A stretch of DNA of 64,000 nucleotides from Gnetum montanum (GCA_015680685.1 MNCI01035354.1:299397-363396); one strand, 5' to 3'; positions 35,377 to 48,299 are shown, counted from the stretch's first letter. The notes: generated by a model not told the origin, from the sequence alone. Numbers and translations are program-made.

Positions 35377-36544
35377 ATTTTGATTCTACTAGGTACCACT
35401 GAATTATAAATTTTAAAAAGAAATTCCATTAAAGGAATTCTGAAATTGGTCCAATAAATTGTAAGTAAAAATTTCAGTTTAAGTATCTAGCATTTTAGAA
35501 AAAAATTTAGCAACTGTAAGAAGTGAATCCCAGATACCGCATATCTGTCCAGAAGAGATTTGGACATAAATACAAGGGATTGTAAGCTAAAACAATTATT
35601 ACAAATATCTTCTTAAATTGCATACCAGAACAATAATGTTCTTCAGAAAAATGCAAGGGATTATGAGCCAAAATAATTATTAAAAATATCTTCTTAAATT
35701 GCATACCAAAACAATTATTAAAAACATAAAACTTTAGCTCCAAATAACAGCAGGATTTTTTTTTCCAAATGGATCGTATAGTCTACTACATATATATGTT
35801 AGAGGATATTTTCACCTATTTTTGTAAGCAAAATGTTAGTAATAATACCAAGCAGGTCTCTTCTCAGTGCATTGCAGCCTATGCAAAACCACGAGGCAAT
35901 AAAGAAATCCGACAGCCAAAAAAATGAAAAAACAAAACAAAACAACTTCCAACGAAAATTTTAAGAAAGTTCTTGTTTCAAGGATGCATCATGCAAATTC
36001 ATAATTCTCTGTCCGTCAAAAAAACGTTTAAAACAAAAAAGAGCAGAATACCATTAATTGTGGTTACAACTAAATCTCTTTCGTGGATGATCATGATAAA
36101 AACAGAGACATGAAACCATTGTTCATGTCCGAAGAATCCCAGGTGAAAAAAAACGCTTATGATGAATTGACGTACCCCGCAGCAACAGCAGCAGATGTAA
36201 TTCGTAGCTTGATAGAGAGCCGATACTTCACAAGTTTTAAGTAGCTGATTTTATATTCAGATAATGCTTTTCAAAGGATAAAGCTCTAAGACTCTTAAGT
36301 CTTAAACATCAGCAGCGTAACAAATGGCGCAATCCATGACTTCAGAATATTTACTTGTAGCCTTCTTTGTAGAAGCAACAACGCACTAACTGACCTCAGA
36401 ATAGAATCCCTGAATTTGCTCATCAGAATTGAATGAACTTTTAGGTTACAAATTTTACCAACGAGGCCATTACTGTATTGACAAGAAAGACTATATTAAC
36501 ATTTAATGATCAATTTAATATTGCTTATTCAATTGAATGAATTT
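35377..36544. other. AT-rich stretch without a gene, with an 81-bp tandem pair
   Basis: Units at 35573-35653 and 35654-about 35725 share AAATATCTTCTTAAATTGCA and a CAAGGGATT start. Beyond that I see no coding or structural signal. Confidence 0.55.
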
Positions 36545-37266
36545 TTAAGTTATGAGTTTTACCGCAAGGCTATGATATGTCCGCAAAGCCACGGATGGTT
36601 TAACTACCTTGCAGCGACGCCAAACCATGCCGGCCTTTATTGCATGTTTGCACAGCATACCAGATTTAAACCATGCACAGTCGCAGAAAGAAAACTCAGA
36701 TGCAGGATTCCACCCATTGTACAATTGTGAACTATCACTTTGGCTAACTACCTTTACCATATTTAAATCATTCAAAAGAACATCACTGCCATGAGGTAGA
36801 AGTTTATCACTAATATATTCACAGAAGTCATTCTCATTTGAAAATAGGTCAAACCATTTCTTTATCACTAATATATTCACAGAAGTCATTCTCATTTGAA
36901 AATAGGTCAAACCAATAGCATGAATGCAAAACAGTTGAGAGTTTGTGCGCGAACCAATCCAGTCTCTCGTAACTGCTATCATTTTCTTCATTCAACAGCT
37001 GAGACTTTAAGTTAAAGTGGTAAGCTTCTATGACTGTAGATGTTTCCAGGCTTCCTGTGGGGAATGTATGCGTTGCCTTAATCAAAATTTTAGGTTTGGC
37101 AACCAATGCTCTCAAAGTAATTCAAGAAGCTTTCATGATCTACAAAATCTACTAAGAACCCATAAAAACCATTCATCACATTCAAATTTCTGCAGGCATT
37201 ATTTATAAGGTCATCTAGCTGTTTCAACATGTCTTTTTGAATATCTACATTGGCACACTTCATCAT
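36545..37266 (-). pseudogene. SWIM zinc-finger protein fragment
   Basis: The minus strand encodes part of a plant SWIM-type protein resembling the uncharacterised family that includes Arabidopsis At1g60560, which is distantly related to MULE transposases. An N-terminal block (KCANVDIQKDMLKQLDDLIN, then FYGFLVDFVDHESFLNYFES) is followed by TVIEAYHFNLKSQLL and LDWFAHKLSTVLHS. The SWIM motif is C-D-C-A-W-F-K-S-G-M-L-C-K-H (codons within 36641-36685). Frameshifts occur near 37110 and at a 58-bp tandem duplication (36803-36918), so it cannot make one product. No upstream or downstream exons are certain. Confidence 0.72.
36803..36918 (-). repeat. 58-bp tandem duplication inside the SWIM frame
   Basis: TTTATCACTAATATATTCAC starts at 36803 and again at 36861, and the copies are nearly identical. 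Both encode WFDLFSNENDFCEYISDK, in two phases, because 58 is not a multiple of three. Confidence 0.9.
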
Positions 37267-37368
37267 TACATTGGTGGGCGATAAACTGAATCCCTTTTAG
37301 TCATAAAGCCTGCTCTATTAAATGGTCTAAATGTGCCAACACAAACTTTCTCCCTTTGTCTACTTAGA

Positions 37369-37552
37369 GTGACATCATTCAATGACTCATGTTTTAGCTA
37401 AAGTCCACATTGGATACATTAAAGTTAAAACTTGAGAACAAGCTTCTGAAAATGGACAAGGTGACATCATTCAATGACTCATGTTTTAGCTAAAGTCCAC
37501 ATTGGATACATTAAAGTTAAAACTTGAGAACAAGCTTCTGAAAATGGACAAG
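37369..37552 (+). repeat. Exact 92-bp tandem duplication
   Basis: Units 37369-37460 and 37461-37552 start GTGACATCATTCAATGACTC and read the same throughout, so the duplication is recent. It lies inside the dispersed repeat also seen at about 29550-29870. Confidence 0.92.
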
Positions 37553-37916
37553 GTTTGATCCTTTTCCTACCAAGAGGGGGGCTTTTTTAGGATTGGTTGT
37601 AAGGAGGAAAACCTAAAAAGGTGTCCCAAAAAAACTATTGAACCATTTCTTTTATGTTTTGCTAGGGTTTCATCTCTCTTTAGTACTTCTTTATGACTTC
37701 TTTATAACTATACTCCGAAATTTTTTCTTTGTAGTAAATTTATTTTGGGTTCCTACCACCAATTAGTATCCCAAGATCCCTTAAAAACTAAGCTCATTTT
37801 ACCGAATCTACCAGCCCCCCATGCCTTGAAGCATGATGCAAGGTTAGCATAGTAGGCTAAGATACCTAGACAACACCATGCATGCACTATTTGTAGAATG
37901 CTATTATATCACATGT

Positions 37917-37990
37917 TTCATACATCGTTAATGAGGTGTTAACCTAATGGTAAAACTCTTTATTTGCTTAGGGTGTACCTATATTATAAT
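37917..37990 (+). repeat. tRNA-derived SINE-like head
   Basis: GAGGTGTTAACCTAATGGTAAAACTC resembles an A-box in tRNA context. No full B-box or cloverleaf is visible. Confidence 0.35.
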
Positions 37991-38204
37991 TATCTTACTA
38001 TAGTGCCACTATACCAAAGCTTCCTTCCAATATTTTATCCTTGTCAACATCATTTTAATGAGATTTTCTCTTCATCATTCTAAATTCATTTTGTTATTCA
38101 TCTTTCTCTCATCTACCAATCCTTCTAGACTTGTTTAGAGAGATGAGCAATGTGGCTTTCAGTGATGATCTTCTGAAAATCATCCCTTTTCCACTCAAGG
38201 ATAA

Positions 38205-38342
38205 TTGATTTCACATTAAATCCATCACTTTGCCAACTACAGGTACCGTTGGTAATTGGATGAGCAGGTACCGTTGATTTCAGATTAAATCCATCACTTT
38301 GCCAACTACAGGTACCGTTGGTAATTGGATGAGCAGGAGAGG
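38205..38342 (-). repeat. 69-bp tandem duplication, in phase on the minus strand
   Basis: Units start at 38205 and 38274 and share TAAATCCATCACTTTGCCAA. As 69 is divisible by three, a short minus-strand frame (38125-38346) carries PAHPITNGTCSWQSDGFN twice. I cannot tell whether this frame is real; it lies about 0.9 kb upstream of the SWIM fragment on the same strand. Confidence 0.8.
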
Positions 38343-38472
38343 CCATCTAGATTTTGAAAGTTGTTTTCCTTAGACGTTTCCTATTCAAAGAGGTGAGCAG
38401 GAGAGGCCATCTCGTTTGACGGTTACAGACTTTGAAAGTTGTTTTCCTTATTGACGTTTCCTATTCAAAGAG
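38331..38472 (+). repeat. Tandem duplication, 64-bp offset
   Basis: GAGCAGGAGAGGCCATCT at 38331 recurs at 38395, and TTTGAAAGTTGTTTTCCTTA with GACGTTTCCTATTCAAAGAG follow in both. The second unit carries about 15 extra bases around GTTTGACGGTTACAG. Confidence 0.85.
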
Positions 38473-39180
38473 GAGAGGTGCCGAAGAAACATCTTGTAAA
38501 CGGCAGGAATCGTCTCAAAATAAATGAATTTTATCCTGTAAAAAATTTGAATACATCTACTCATACCGTGAGATATTGATATATTTGTTGTTAATTCGTT
38601 TCATTGAGTTGTTACCTTCGCGGTAAGATAAGACATTTGACTTATGTTATGGATCATTAAATATTGATATCTTCCTTCTTGTCAAAATGGCAAGAGCCTA
38701 CAAAGTTTATTGTCTCATCCGACCAAAGTTCAATGGTTCTTCATCAAGCTATAGTGCTAAGGTCTGTGAGTAAAAAAACTTAGTCGATTTGGTTTGATAG
38801 AACAATCAACTTTAATGAGTCGATACCTCCCAACGTCAGCATTCCGAGTCCAACCTCAAGCGAAGGTCAGTATGTTTCATTTTGTAAAATTTGCCCTAGT
38901 CATATAACTGAGGTAGAATCCTGAACCCAAAAACAAGGAATTTACTGCAGGGGTTCTTCCTGATGGACACCTATGCATAAAATACTCGATCATGAGATCT
39001 CTTATTTTGTCGAAAATCCTGGGCCTTCAAAATGGTTGCAGATTATTATGAACAAAACCATGCACAGGACTCGTCACCTGTGTTTTCAACAATGCAAGGT
39101 TTCATACAGGTTTTCAGCATATTGGCAGATAGATTTCAATCAGGGCATAGTGGTCACAGACCTTAAAAAAACGAAAAAAA
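38473..39180. other. Stretch without a recognisable gene
   Basis: A short plus-strand frame (38973-39197) has no family resemblance. I see no repeat shared with the rest of the window. Confidence 0.35.
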
Positions 39181-39700
39181 TGATGCAAACCCGGTAGACG
39201 ATTTTTCCTAAAATCCTCCTCAGCAGTTAATCCTACAGAACCGAATGCTGCTGCATTATGCTGCCTCCACGGATTCCTCTGCAGGTACAAATGGGTGTTC
39301 TGGCTATTTTGCATCCGAGGCAACAGTAGCAATCTCTGAGTTAATTAGAGATTCAGGATTTTCTTGAACGCATGAAATAGAAAAGAATTTGAGAGCATTT
39401 AGGGGCAAACTGACATAGCCCCTCGTCGTTGAGGATTGAATGTTCGATCCGTTGTGCCTGGAAATCCGTATCAGAAATAGAGGAAGAAGATGATGTATTG
39501 TTGGCTAAATTCAAGACCTGAAAAGAGTATTGGGCTACTGTAGGCCTGGTAAACTTGCTGGACAAAGACAACATTGTCGGAGACGCAGGCTCAGGCAAAA
39601 GCGCAGACGGACGATGCATGTGGCCACGCCTGCGTTTGTTGGAAGTGCTTCTGGCATTGGTTCGCCATGTGTTATTTGCGGTGGCGTCTGTTATTTAAGG
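39180..39700 (-). pseudogene. Possible decayed 5' exon of an unassigned nuclear gene
   Basis: This is less AT-rich than its surroundings. Minus-strand frames give a Ser/Arg-rich N-terminus (PSALLPEPASPTMLSLSSKF) and, in another phase, FSISCVQENPESLINSEIAT followed by PFVPAEESVEAA. It could be a transit-peptide-bearing exon with frameshifts. I do not recognise the protein, and chance cannot be excluded. Confidence 0.28.
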
Positions 39701-40234
39701 AATAACCATAGAAAACTCAATGTAGAACAACTAATTTTATGGTTTCACACATTGTAAGACACACAAATAATAAGGCATCAAAATATTAAAAAAAAGGGGT
39801 GTTGTATCTCTCGGACATTTGGCAAACTTGTATTTCTATAGTAAGTTTAACTTCTTCTTATGGTAGTTATAACTAAACCTTCATAATGTTGTAATTCATC
39901 TTGATTTTTCATGATGTTGTAACTTCCTAGTAGCGCTTCAAGGGTAAAAAAATCAAAGGGGATCTAGGAGAGGAGAAATCAAGAAGAAATATATTGAAGA
40001 CTGTAAAACATGACTTTCTAAAGACATCAATTTAGCTGCTTTGTTTTAATTCTGTGAATTCCTTTTTGCCCATTTTGTCTTAATTGCTTAGCTAATGGTT
40101 TTAAAAGTATCATGCTTGGCATTTAATTTTGGGATTTTTTGATCACTCTTATAGCTTTGTTTTTTGTGCAATACTACACTTTTATTAGATTTGCCATATA
40201 AGAGCTTATGTTGTCTTAGAAAAGCATCTTGAGC

Positions 40235-41026
40235 AATTTAATAGTAATGTCTTATAGAAATTTCCTGTTTGAGTCTAGAGGATCTAGAAAATCTTTGGTA
40301 CTTTGAGATAACTGAAATAGCTTCATTTTTTTAACGTTTATTCCCTTAATATTTCAATTTTGAGATTGTCAAATTTTTGTAAAAGCTCTATTGTTTACAA
40401 TTCTTAGCAACTATTAACTAGCCAAATAAAAGCTTATACTTTGTCTTTTACAAAGCGTTTTGGAAGTTAAATAAAAGTGTTTTTTATGAAATTGCTTATT
40501 CAGCTCATAGGGTTTGGACAATCCATAATATTTAGATTGAATTGGAATAGCTTTATTGCGAAGTGTTTCCCCATGTCAATTTATCTCACTGAAATGTTTG
40601 AGATTTCACACAAATTGGCCTCTTTTCTTTTCTTTTTCTAAATCCATTAAATCTCACTTTATTGATTTTGGCAAAATTGCGCTCAAGCATTTTTGTGAAA
40701 TTTTATTTATTTCAAGTAACGTACTATAGTGACTATATATAAACTAAATGACTTGATAAAATAGGAATCTTTAATGACTCACAATGTTTGACAAGGTTAG
40801 CTAATTACAATTTCATACACAAACCCAACTATTTCAACAATCACAATAGCAACTACACATTCATGCTTAGTTTGCTCTATAACTACTGAGTTTATTTGGA
40901 GGTATTTGGACTTTGGTGTTGCTAGAGATTAGCAAGCACCTAAACCCTAATTGAAGGAACACCTTCGTTTTCCATGACCCTAGTCATGAGACCTGAAGGC
41001 CAAACATGGGTGATCCCGAATAGTCA
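40235..41026 (+). repeat. Repeat R, copy 2
   Basis: It is related to 1-792. The right-hand block TTTGGAGGTATTTGGACTTTGGTGTTGCTAGAG, AGCAAGCACCTAAACCC and the ending GTCACCAATAG correspond to the first copy. It contains two related sub-blocks about 240 bp apart (AGAAAATCTTTGGTAC... and GACAATCCATAATATTT..., each followed by GGAATAGCTT-like sequence), so it was partly duplicated internally. More related sequence may extend left to about 40020. Confidence 0.5.
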
Positions 41027-41712
41027 CCAATAGTTTATTGAAGAATCTCTATGATAGACCACATTATATCTAAATTTACAAATAGTATAAATAACAAGGG
41101 GATGAAAGTAACTCCAACTAATAAGGGTTCCACTTATCATGGTCAATGGAACTATCATATAGAACACAGTGCAATCCAATTGTTAACTTTTGAAGATGAT
41201 GTTAATGTGAATTACAAAGAATAGTTGTGCATATCATCATTTCATTTAATGAATGTAAAAGAGATATGATATATATAATATATGAGAAACCCATATTGCC
41301 ATAGTTAGAGAGTAGAGAAAGTATTTATGATTTTATATTTTATAAATATTAGGTATTTTATAGACATAAGAATAAAACAAGAAATAATACATGCATATTG
41401 CAATCCCTTCTCGGACAAGTGGCAATGCTCACACATGCACACACTCATGAGTTATAATCCCTAAATGGATAGGTGTAACACCTCATACAGAAAGTAGACA
41501 TGACTTCTAGTTATAACCTCGATGGCCCAACACCATGTTGTATAATCATGACTTTCTAGGATAAGGATGAATTGTTGTAACTCAATGAGTATGTAAATGA
41601 ATTAATAACTTAATTAATGAATGTGTGTGATAAGTGTGTGATTTGTATGTTTTATGTTTTTATAGTTTAAGGCATCCATGTCACAAAACATAGGGAAAAC
41701 CATGAGCTTTAT
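41027..41712. other. Unassigned stretch between repeat R and element C
   Basis: I find no A- or D-like LTR here, although C's 3' LTR would be expected. No coding frame is recognised. Confidence 0.3.
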
Positions 41713-42209
41713 TCACAATGCCAAATGTTTAACTTGACATTGACCAAATAGTTTTGGGCTACCAAAGCAAGCTAGCACTTTGATAAGGTCTAGTCGTACT
41801 TGTAAAAGCATTGACTCAAAAACACATAAAATAAGAAGACAATTATACTTACCCAAGGAATAAGGAGCTTTCTTGAGTTTCCTCTCAAGAACTACCACTT
41901 CTACATTGTGGCAGAGGATATACATGTTCTCTAGGAGGTCCATCTTCTATTGCAATGTTGGTTCATTGGTGGCCATGTGATAAAGTTTGACATACAAAAT
42001 GTTAAATTTCACCTTAACTTCTTGTTGCTCTTCAATCATCCTTTTGTTCAAAAGAGCTACTGATTTGGATAATCTACATACCTTAACATCCTAGGTTATC
42101 TACTCAATCATGTATACTTTCATGAGCTCATCAATTTCTTAGGTTGTCTTCTTTACTAGCTCTTTCCATAAATTTTCGCATTCCTTTTTAGTACAGAGGT
42201 ATTTGTCTT
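41713..42209 (-). pseudogene. Third frame of element C, C-terminal part
   Basis: The minus-strand frame reads DKYLCTKKECENLWKELVKK and, after a stop, EIDELMKVYMIE, VALLNKRMIEEQQEVKVKFN and MDLLENMYILCHNVEVV. It is coiled-coil-like and in the same position as A's ORF2 C-terminus. Removing element E and one copy of its GTCTT duplication joins the frame in phase with the part at 52222. Confidence 0.65.
42205..42209. repeat. Target-site duplication of element E (left)
   Basis: GTCTT, identical to 52222-52226. Confidence 0.92.
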
Positions 42210-44908
42210 TGTAACACCTTGCCCTAGCTAGGGTAGGGTGATGCCTAGGATTAAATAATCTTAAAATGAAAGCATGATAACTAAAACCAATGATGTGTAG
42301 AATACATGATATTAAGGAAGGTCAAACGATATAGAAATTTCCTACCAGATCAAAAACTAAACATACATATCACTTATAAAAATGCATGTCTCTACATAAA
42401 GCAAGCTATGCAATGCTATGCTAAATTACAAAAACACATAAACATCATCATCGTATATATAAGAGTATAAAGAGTTTAATACAACAATATCAAGTCCACA
42501 CTACTGTACATGAAAACATACATTAACCAAGCACTAAATATTTTCCTCTCCTCTACTCTCCCTCTCCATGCTTGTCTAGGCTCCTATGCCTTCTACCTAT
42601 AATTAAACAAAGTTAGTACACAACTAAGTGGAAATCCTTTACACTTCCCTTGCTAGATGATCAACAAGTGTTACATTAGAGGAGAGGAGTGGGGTACAAG
42701 GCAACCTGCAACAACTGTTAGTGTTACACATGCTCAAAACAACACACACCATAGCACCCATAATGATATCCTACTATCATACAATCATGGATAAAGCCAT
42801 GGTCCAACACCATCTATCATGCCCATATCATCATACACATGATCCACATAATTATAATCCAATCAGAACACATATTATCACCGATGTGACTCGCAAACCA
42901 CTACTATCATATACATAGCCCATGTGGTTGCTAGCATATCTGTGCTCAGTCTAGCATATGAAACTTTGCCATGAGTACTCATAATAGCCATTGCATGTAG
43001 GTCTTTTATTATTCTTTTATCTATCCAATCAGTGCTAGGGCTTGTCAACTTGTGACTTGCAACCGCTAGCCTTCTAGAGGACTGGCGATAGGGATGAACA
43101 CACCTATGCCACTGACTAGTTGTAGGGATGAACACACCTACGCTCTCCCACTCTCAAGATGAGGCCTAAGATAGGAGCCTCACTAATGCATTACAATGAG
43201 GGTTAATCCATACTACCTCCAGGGTGCCTCATCACCAACCAATCCACACCCTCATGCTAGCACCACTCGCTAATGACTGCCATAAGCATTGTCATGAAAA
43301 CATGTACACAGTCTAGCTAGCTTAAGCTAACATATGTCATAAGCATAAAACACCCAAACAAACATAACCACAAATATCCACCCCTAATAGTTACAGTCAT
43401 TCCATGAAAACAATATCATGATTCACAAAACAACATGAAGATCTTGATAGGACAAAAGAATACCATATTTCTCAAAAGACATGTACTTCCATATAAATGA
43501 CCACTATAATAACCTTCAAAATGATCTATGCCAAAAGAGAAAACTAATCCCATGATTGGAAAGTACTTCCCAAAACAATCCCAATAATACTAATTTTATG
43601 TAAATCAGACTCTTGGAAGAAAAGTTATGTGCGTTCAAATTTTGATTAATAAAATAATATTTAATTACCTCCAGAAAGGATTGGAATGCCCAAAAATGCT
43701 CATGCATCAATAGGCCCTGAAAACATAATATTCCTACCATACCAATCTCATCAACATCACATATTATAATCCACAACTTCACATCATACCATAGATCCCA
43801 TATATACCAATAAACAATTCATAACCAAAATCATACAATTTTGAAATATGCAAAATAACATGCCTAAGCTCAAGCTTTGAGTTATTTGCCCCACATGCCT
43901 CCATCGCATGATCATATACACTAATCCAACACAAAAATATAGGGAAAAGGTAAAGACAACCCACTAATTAAAAATGTTGAGACAAAAAGGCCAAAACAAG
44001 CAAAAAACCCTCAAAAATCTAGTAGGACTCTGTTTCACTTCCAACAAGTTCTACACCCATGTAGATATGATTGCAAAAATCCCAAATCTAGATTTAGAGC
44101 AAGCAAAAACCATATATAAAGCTCAAAATTTAGAAAAATGTGGAACAAAAGAAGAGAAAAGAAAGAAAAACAAAAGAAAATAGGCTCCTATGTGTTTCTA
44201 TTTTTCCAAAAATAAAAGAAATAGATAAAAATGGATTTTTTTATGGGTGGCAATGCAAAAGGGTGGTGGAGAAAAAACTAAGGATAAAACAAAACTATGC
44301 TTTTAAGCATATGTTTAAAAAATATACATGCAACCTTTGTTTTTTTCCTCCATGCATGTCATGTGAAAACAAACGTTACTTTTACTTTTGTTTTTAAATT
44401 TTATGTTATTTCATTTTATTTAAATATATAATTTTCATAAGCTAATATATTTTTCTCCTTCACAACTAATATCGTAAACTTTAATCATGCATAACAGACA
44501 CACTAGGACTCCAAATCAAAATTCATTTGAACCTATAAGATTCTTATCATACACTCTACACATTCACATGCCAAAACCACACCCGAACATTACACAACAT
44601 AGCACTATAGTGCAAATGCGTCAATACTGAAATCACACATAAAGCATAAAGTCATACTGGATAGGTGCTCTTGTACCAAAATCCAACACCCTTGCCAACA
44701 ACATCACCTATCTAACACATCACACAAGGCTAGTGTACATAATCATGTTAGTTAAGAACATAAAGACATCATACTTGTAACATAAAGAGGAAGCCTCATA
44801 GCATATAAAATACATTAACTTATCCCTAACAACCCACCAAGAATCCAGATGTAATGTATAAATCATAAGTGTATGACCATACCTATTATCTCTAGATGGG
44901 ATGTAATA
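42210..44908 (-). repeat. Element E 3' LTR
   Basis: It is 2699 bp. The inner end reads GATGTAATA, with one change from the canonical GATGTAACA. It is alignable with 49504-52221 throughout, with scattered substitutions and small indels, so the insertion is old. Confidence 0.92.
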
Positions 44909-44922
44909 CTCTCCCCTCCTTA
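44909..44922 (-). promoter_or_regulatory. Polypurine tract of element E
   Basis: The minus strand reads AAGGAGGGGAGAG immediately before the 3' LTR. Confidence 0.8.
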
Positions 44923-46330
44923 AGAATCTTTCTCTCAAAATATCTTAGGATGAGCTGCGTGCATCTCAGTCTCCACCTCCCAATTAGCCTCTAAAGCTCC
45001 ATGTCTACTCCATAAAATCTTGACCATAGGAATAGCTTTACTGTGTAGCTATTGCAACATACGATCAACAATCTCTACTAGTTGCTTAACATAACTAACA
45101 TCATGTTGTAGTTGTATCCCTAAATGGTTAATCACATGATGTTCATTAAGCATATAACGTCGTAGCATAGATACATGAAAGACATCATGGACATGTGCCA
45201 AATGAGAAGGTAATGCTATCTGATAGGCCGCCTTCCCAATCTATTGTAACACTTGAAATGGACCAATGTATCTAGGAGATAATTTTCCTTTTCAACCAAA
45301 TCAAGTAAGGCCTTTCAAAGGAGAAACATGAAGAAATACATGGTCTTTGACTACAAACTCTAGTGGCCCTTGATGCCAATTGGCATATGCCACCTACCTA
45401 TCTTGTGTAGCTCTCAATCTATCTCAGATCTCCCAAATCTGCTCTATAGTATACCCCACCAAATTTGTGCTCACCTATTGACAATCTTCAATGGTATCCC
45501 AACATAAAAGTGTTCTACATGGCCTCCCATATAAAATCTCATATGTTGCTACTTGTAAACTCTCCTGATAACTATTGTTATATGTAACTTCAGCTAATGG
45601 TAGCATCTGATTCCAACCTTCTCTATACTGCAAAGCATAGATCCTCAACATGTCTTCTAGAATCTGATTCACTTGCTTAGTTTGACCATCAGTTTGTCGA
45701 TGATATTTCAAACTTATATTCAGCTTTGTACCCATCTCTTTCTAAAATGCCTACCAAAAATGTGACATGAATCAAGCATCTCTATCACTAATACTTTGTC
45801 ATGGTATCCCATGTAATCACACTATCTCTACAAGAAAGAAATGTATAGTTTCTACTACACTTATTGTTGATCATGTGGCAAGGAAATGGATAGACTTTGT
45901 TAACAAATCAACAACTACTAAGATAGCATCACAGCCACTATGAGCTCATGGAAGACTAACAATGAAATCCATACTAATGACATCCCATTTCCACTACAGA
46001 ATATCATGGGAATACAAATATCCCCTAGGTATCTCATGCTCTATCTTCACCTATTGGCAAATTAAACATCGAGATACATACTCTCCTACCTTCCTCTATA
46101 TACTAGGCCACCAATACATCTATCATAAGCTCTAGTACATTTTTTTGACTACCTAGATGCATTTGGTATCTGCTCATGTGGGCCTCATCCATCAACTGAA
46201 TTCATAGGAGGTTCTAGAACACATACTTGACAATCCCTTTGTAATACTCCATGACTATTCACAAAAAGTAGTCCATTAGAGGTAATATGTTTTCTCAATT
46301 CTTGACACTAGGGATCATGGTGTTGTTGAT
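44923..46330 (-). pseudogene. Integrase with chromodomain-like tail, element E
   Basis: The core is seen at 45475-45735: GTKLNISLKYHRQTDGQTK, LEDMLRIYALQYREGWNQML, LAEVTYNNSYQESL, ILYGRPCRTLLCW. Further on, VALPSHLAHVHDVFHVSMLR and MLNEHHVINH precede a chromodomain-like block, IPMVKILWSRHGALEANWEV, ending right at the polypurine tract. Such a tail directs insertion to heterochromatin in chromoviruses. The N-terminal zinc-binding half is more decayed. Confidence 0.82.
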
Positions 46331-46830
46331 CTTGTATCTGCTCTTGCAAATCTAAGTGAATTTTCAAATTATTAAGCTTACTTGCCATTCTAATAAATGC
46401 ATCTGCTACTTTGTTAGTCTTGCTAGGTCTATATTTAATAGTAAAATCAAAATCAGCAAGTAGCTTCACCCATCTATGTTGTCATGAGTTTAACTATGGC
46501 TGAATCATAAGATATTGGAGGCTCTTATGGTTAGTCCAAATAGTAACTTACTTCACATATAGATAATGCCACAAAATCTTCAAGGAGAAGATCACAACAC
46601 CCAACTCTAGATCATGCATAGGATATCTAGTTTCATGTGGTCTCAATTGGCAAGATGCATAAGCCACAACCTATCCATCCTACATCAACACACAACCAAA
46701 GCCATCCCCTAAAGCATCAATACTAGCATCATATGGATGTCCTGGTGTAGGAGATATTAGCACTGGAGTAGTTACCAATCTATGCTTCAACTCTTCAAAT
46801 GTAGCCTGACAAGTTGGGCCCTAAGTAAAG
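46331..46830 (-). pseudogene. RNase H of element E
   Basis: Recognisable minus-strand blocks are [60 protein letters not shown] and IWTNHKSLQYLM, all in Ty3/gypsy order. It has a few stops. Confidence 0.75.
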
Positions 46831-47660
46831 ATAGCCTCCTTCCTCAACAATTGGATCAAAGGAGATGTTATGTGAGAGAAATGTTTGAAAAACCTTAAGT
46901 AATATCCTACCAACCCCAAGAAGCTTCATACCTCCACAACTAATTGTGCCCTAGGCCAATCATGAATGACTACAATCTCTGTAGGATCTATAGAGATACT
47001 AGCTCTTGACATCACATGTCCTAAGAACTAAATCTTTGATTACCAAAATGAATACTTGGATGGCTGAGCATAAAGTTGGTACTCCCTCAAAGTCTATAAG
47101 ACCATATGCAAGTGCTCTACATGAAATGGATCATTAGGAGAATATACTATGATATCATCTATGAACACAATCACAAATTGATCTAGGAATAATTGCAACA
47201 CATTATTCATGAGGTGCATGAAAACTGCTAGTGCATTGGAAATCCAAATAGTAGCACCAATAACTCATAATGGCCATACCATGTTCTAAATTTTGTCTTT
47301 GACACATCCTACTCATGAACCCACACTTGATGATACCTAGACTTGAGATCAATCTTTGAGAATACATGAGCTCCTCGAAGTTGATCTAATAAGTCATCAA
47401 TGTGTGGCAGAGGATATTTATTTTTCATAGTCACTTGGTTTAAATACCTATAATCTATGCATAGTTGCAAACCCCCATCCTTCTTTTTAAGAAATAGCAC
47501 TAGTGCACCCCATGATAATACACTGGGTCGAATAAGGCCTTTATCCAAAAATTATTGTAGCTAAATCTTTAGCTCTACTAGCTCTATGGGAGACATCCTA
47601 TGTAGAGCCTTTGAAATAGGCTTTGTACCAGGTTTAAGTTTGATCTCAAACTCAATCTCT
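46831..47660 (-). pseudogene. Reverse transcriptase of element E
   Basis: The best block is 47309-47548: [73 protein letters not shown]. This wording is characteristic of Tekay/Del RTs. Phase differs from protease and integrase, so frameshifts flank it. Confidence 0.85.
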
Positions 47661-48075
47661 TACCTCAGTGGAAAACCTAATAAATTTGACTAGAATACAT
47701 TAGGGAATTTGTGAACCATAGGAATTTGATCTATCTCCATCATATTTGTTTTATAGATTGTAGCCACAAAGCATTCATGCCCATTTTGAAGCATCCTATG
47801 GTACATCTGAGAGGAGACCAAATCTAGGTGCATAGTCCTTAGACAAGTTTATACCTCAATTAAAGTGTCCTTAGACAAGTTTGTACCTCAATTGGAGCAT
47901 CCTCAATTGATTGTAGTCATAGGAGCTTTTGCTGATAGTCCAAACTAGCATTGAACTATGACAACTAATCCATCCCCAAAATTACATCATATACCCCAAA
48001 GTCCATAACATGTAAATCACTAACCCATTGCACACCTTCCAATTCTACTGACACACCTTTACATACTTGATCAAT

Positions 48076-48288
48076 TCAAGTTTCATGACCCCCAGCAAAA
48101 GATACTATCAACCCAAGAGAAAAAGAATGACATACAAGAGCTACATGATGTGCAACTGTAGGATCTATGAAAGAATGGCTAGCACCTAGATCAAATAACA
48201 TCAACATAGAAAAGCCCAAAATCATACCTCCTATTTCCATCATTGTGTTTGGCTGCATGTCCAAAGGCTGGTCTATTAAGGCATACAC
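48076..48288 (-). pseudogene. Aspartic protease of element E
   Basis: It reads GMILGFSMLMLFDLGASHSF, where the usual catalytic D-S-G is D-L-G, a one-base change. It lies in phase with integrase. Confidence 0.75.
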
Positions 48289-48299
48289 TTATCCTTGAG

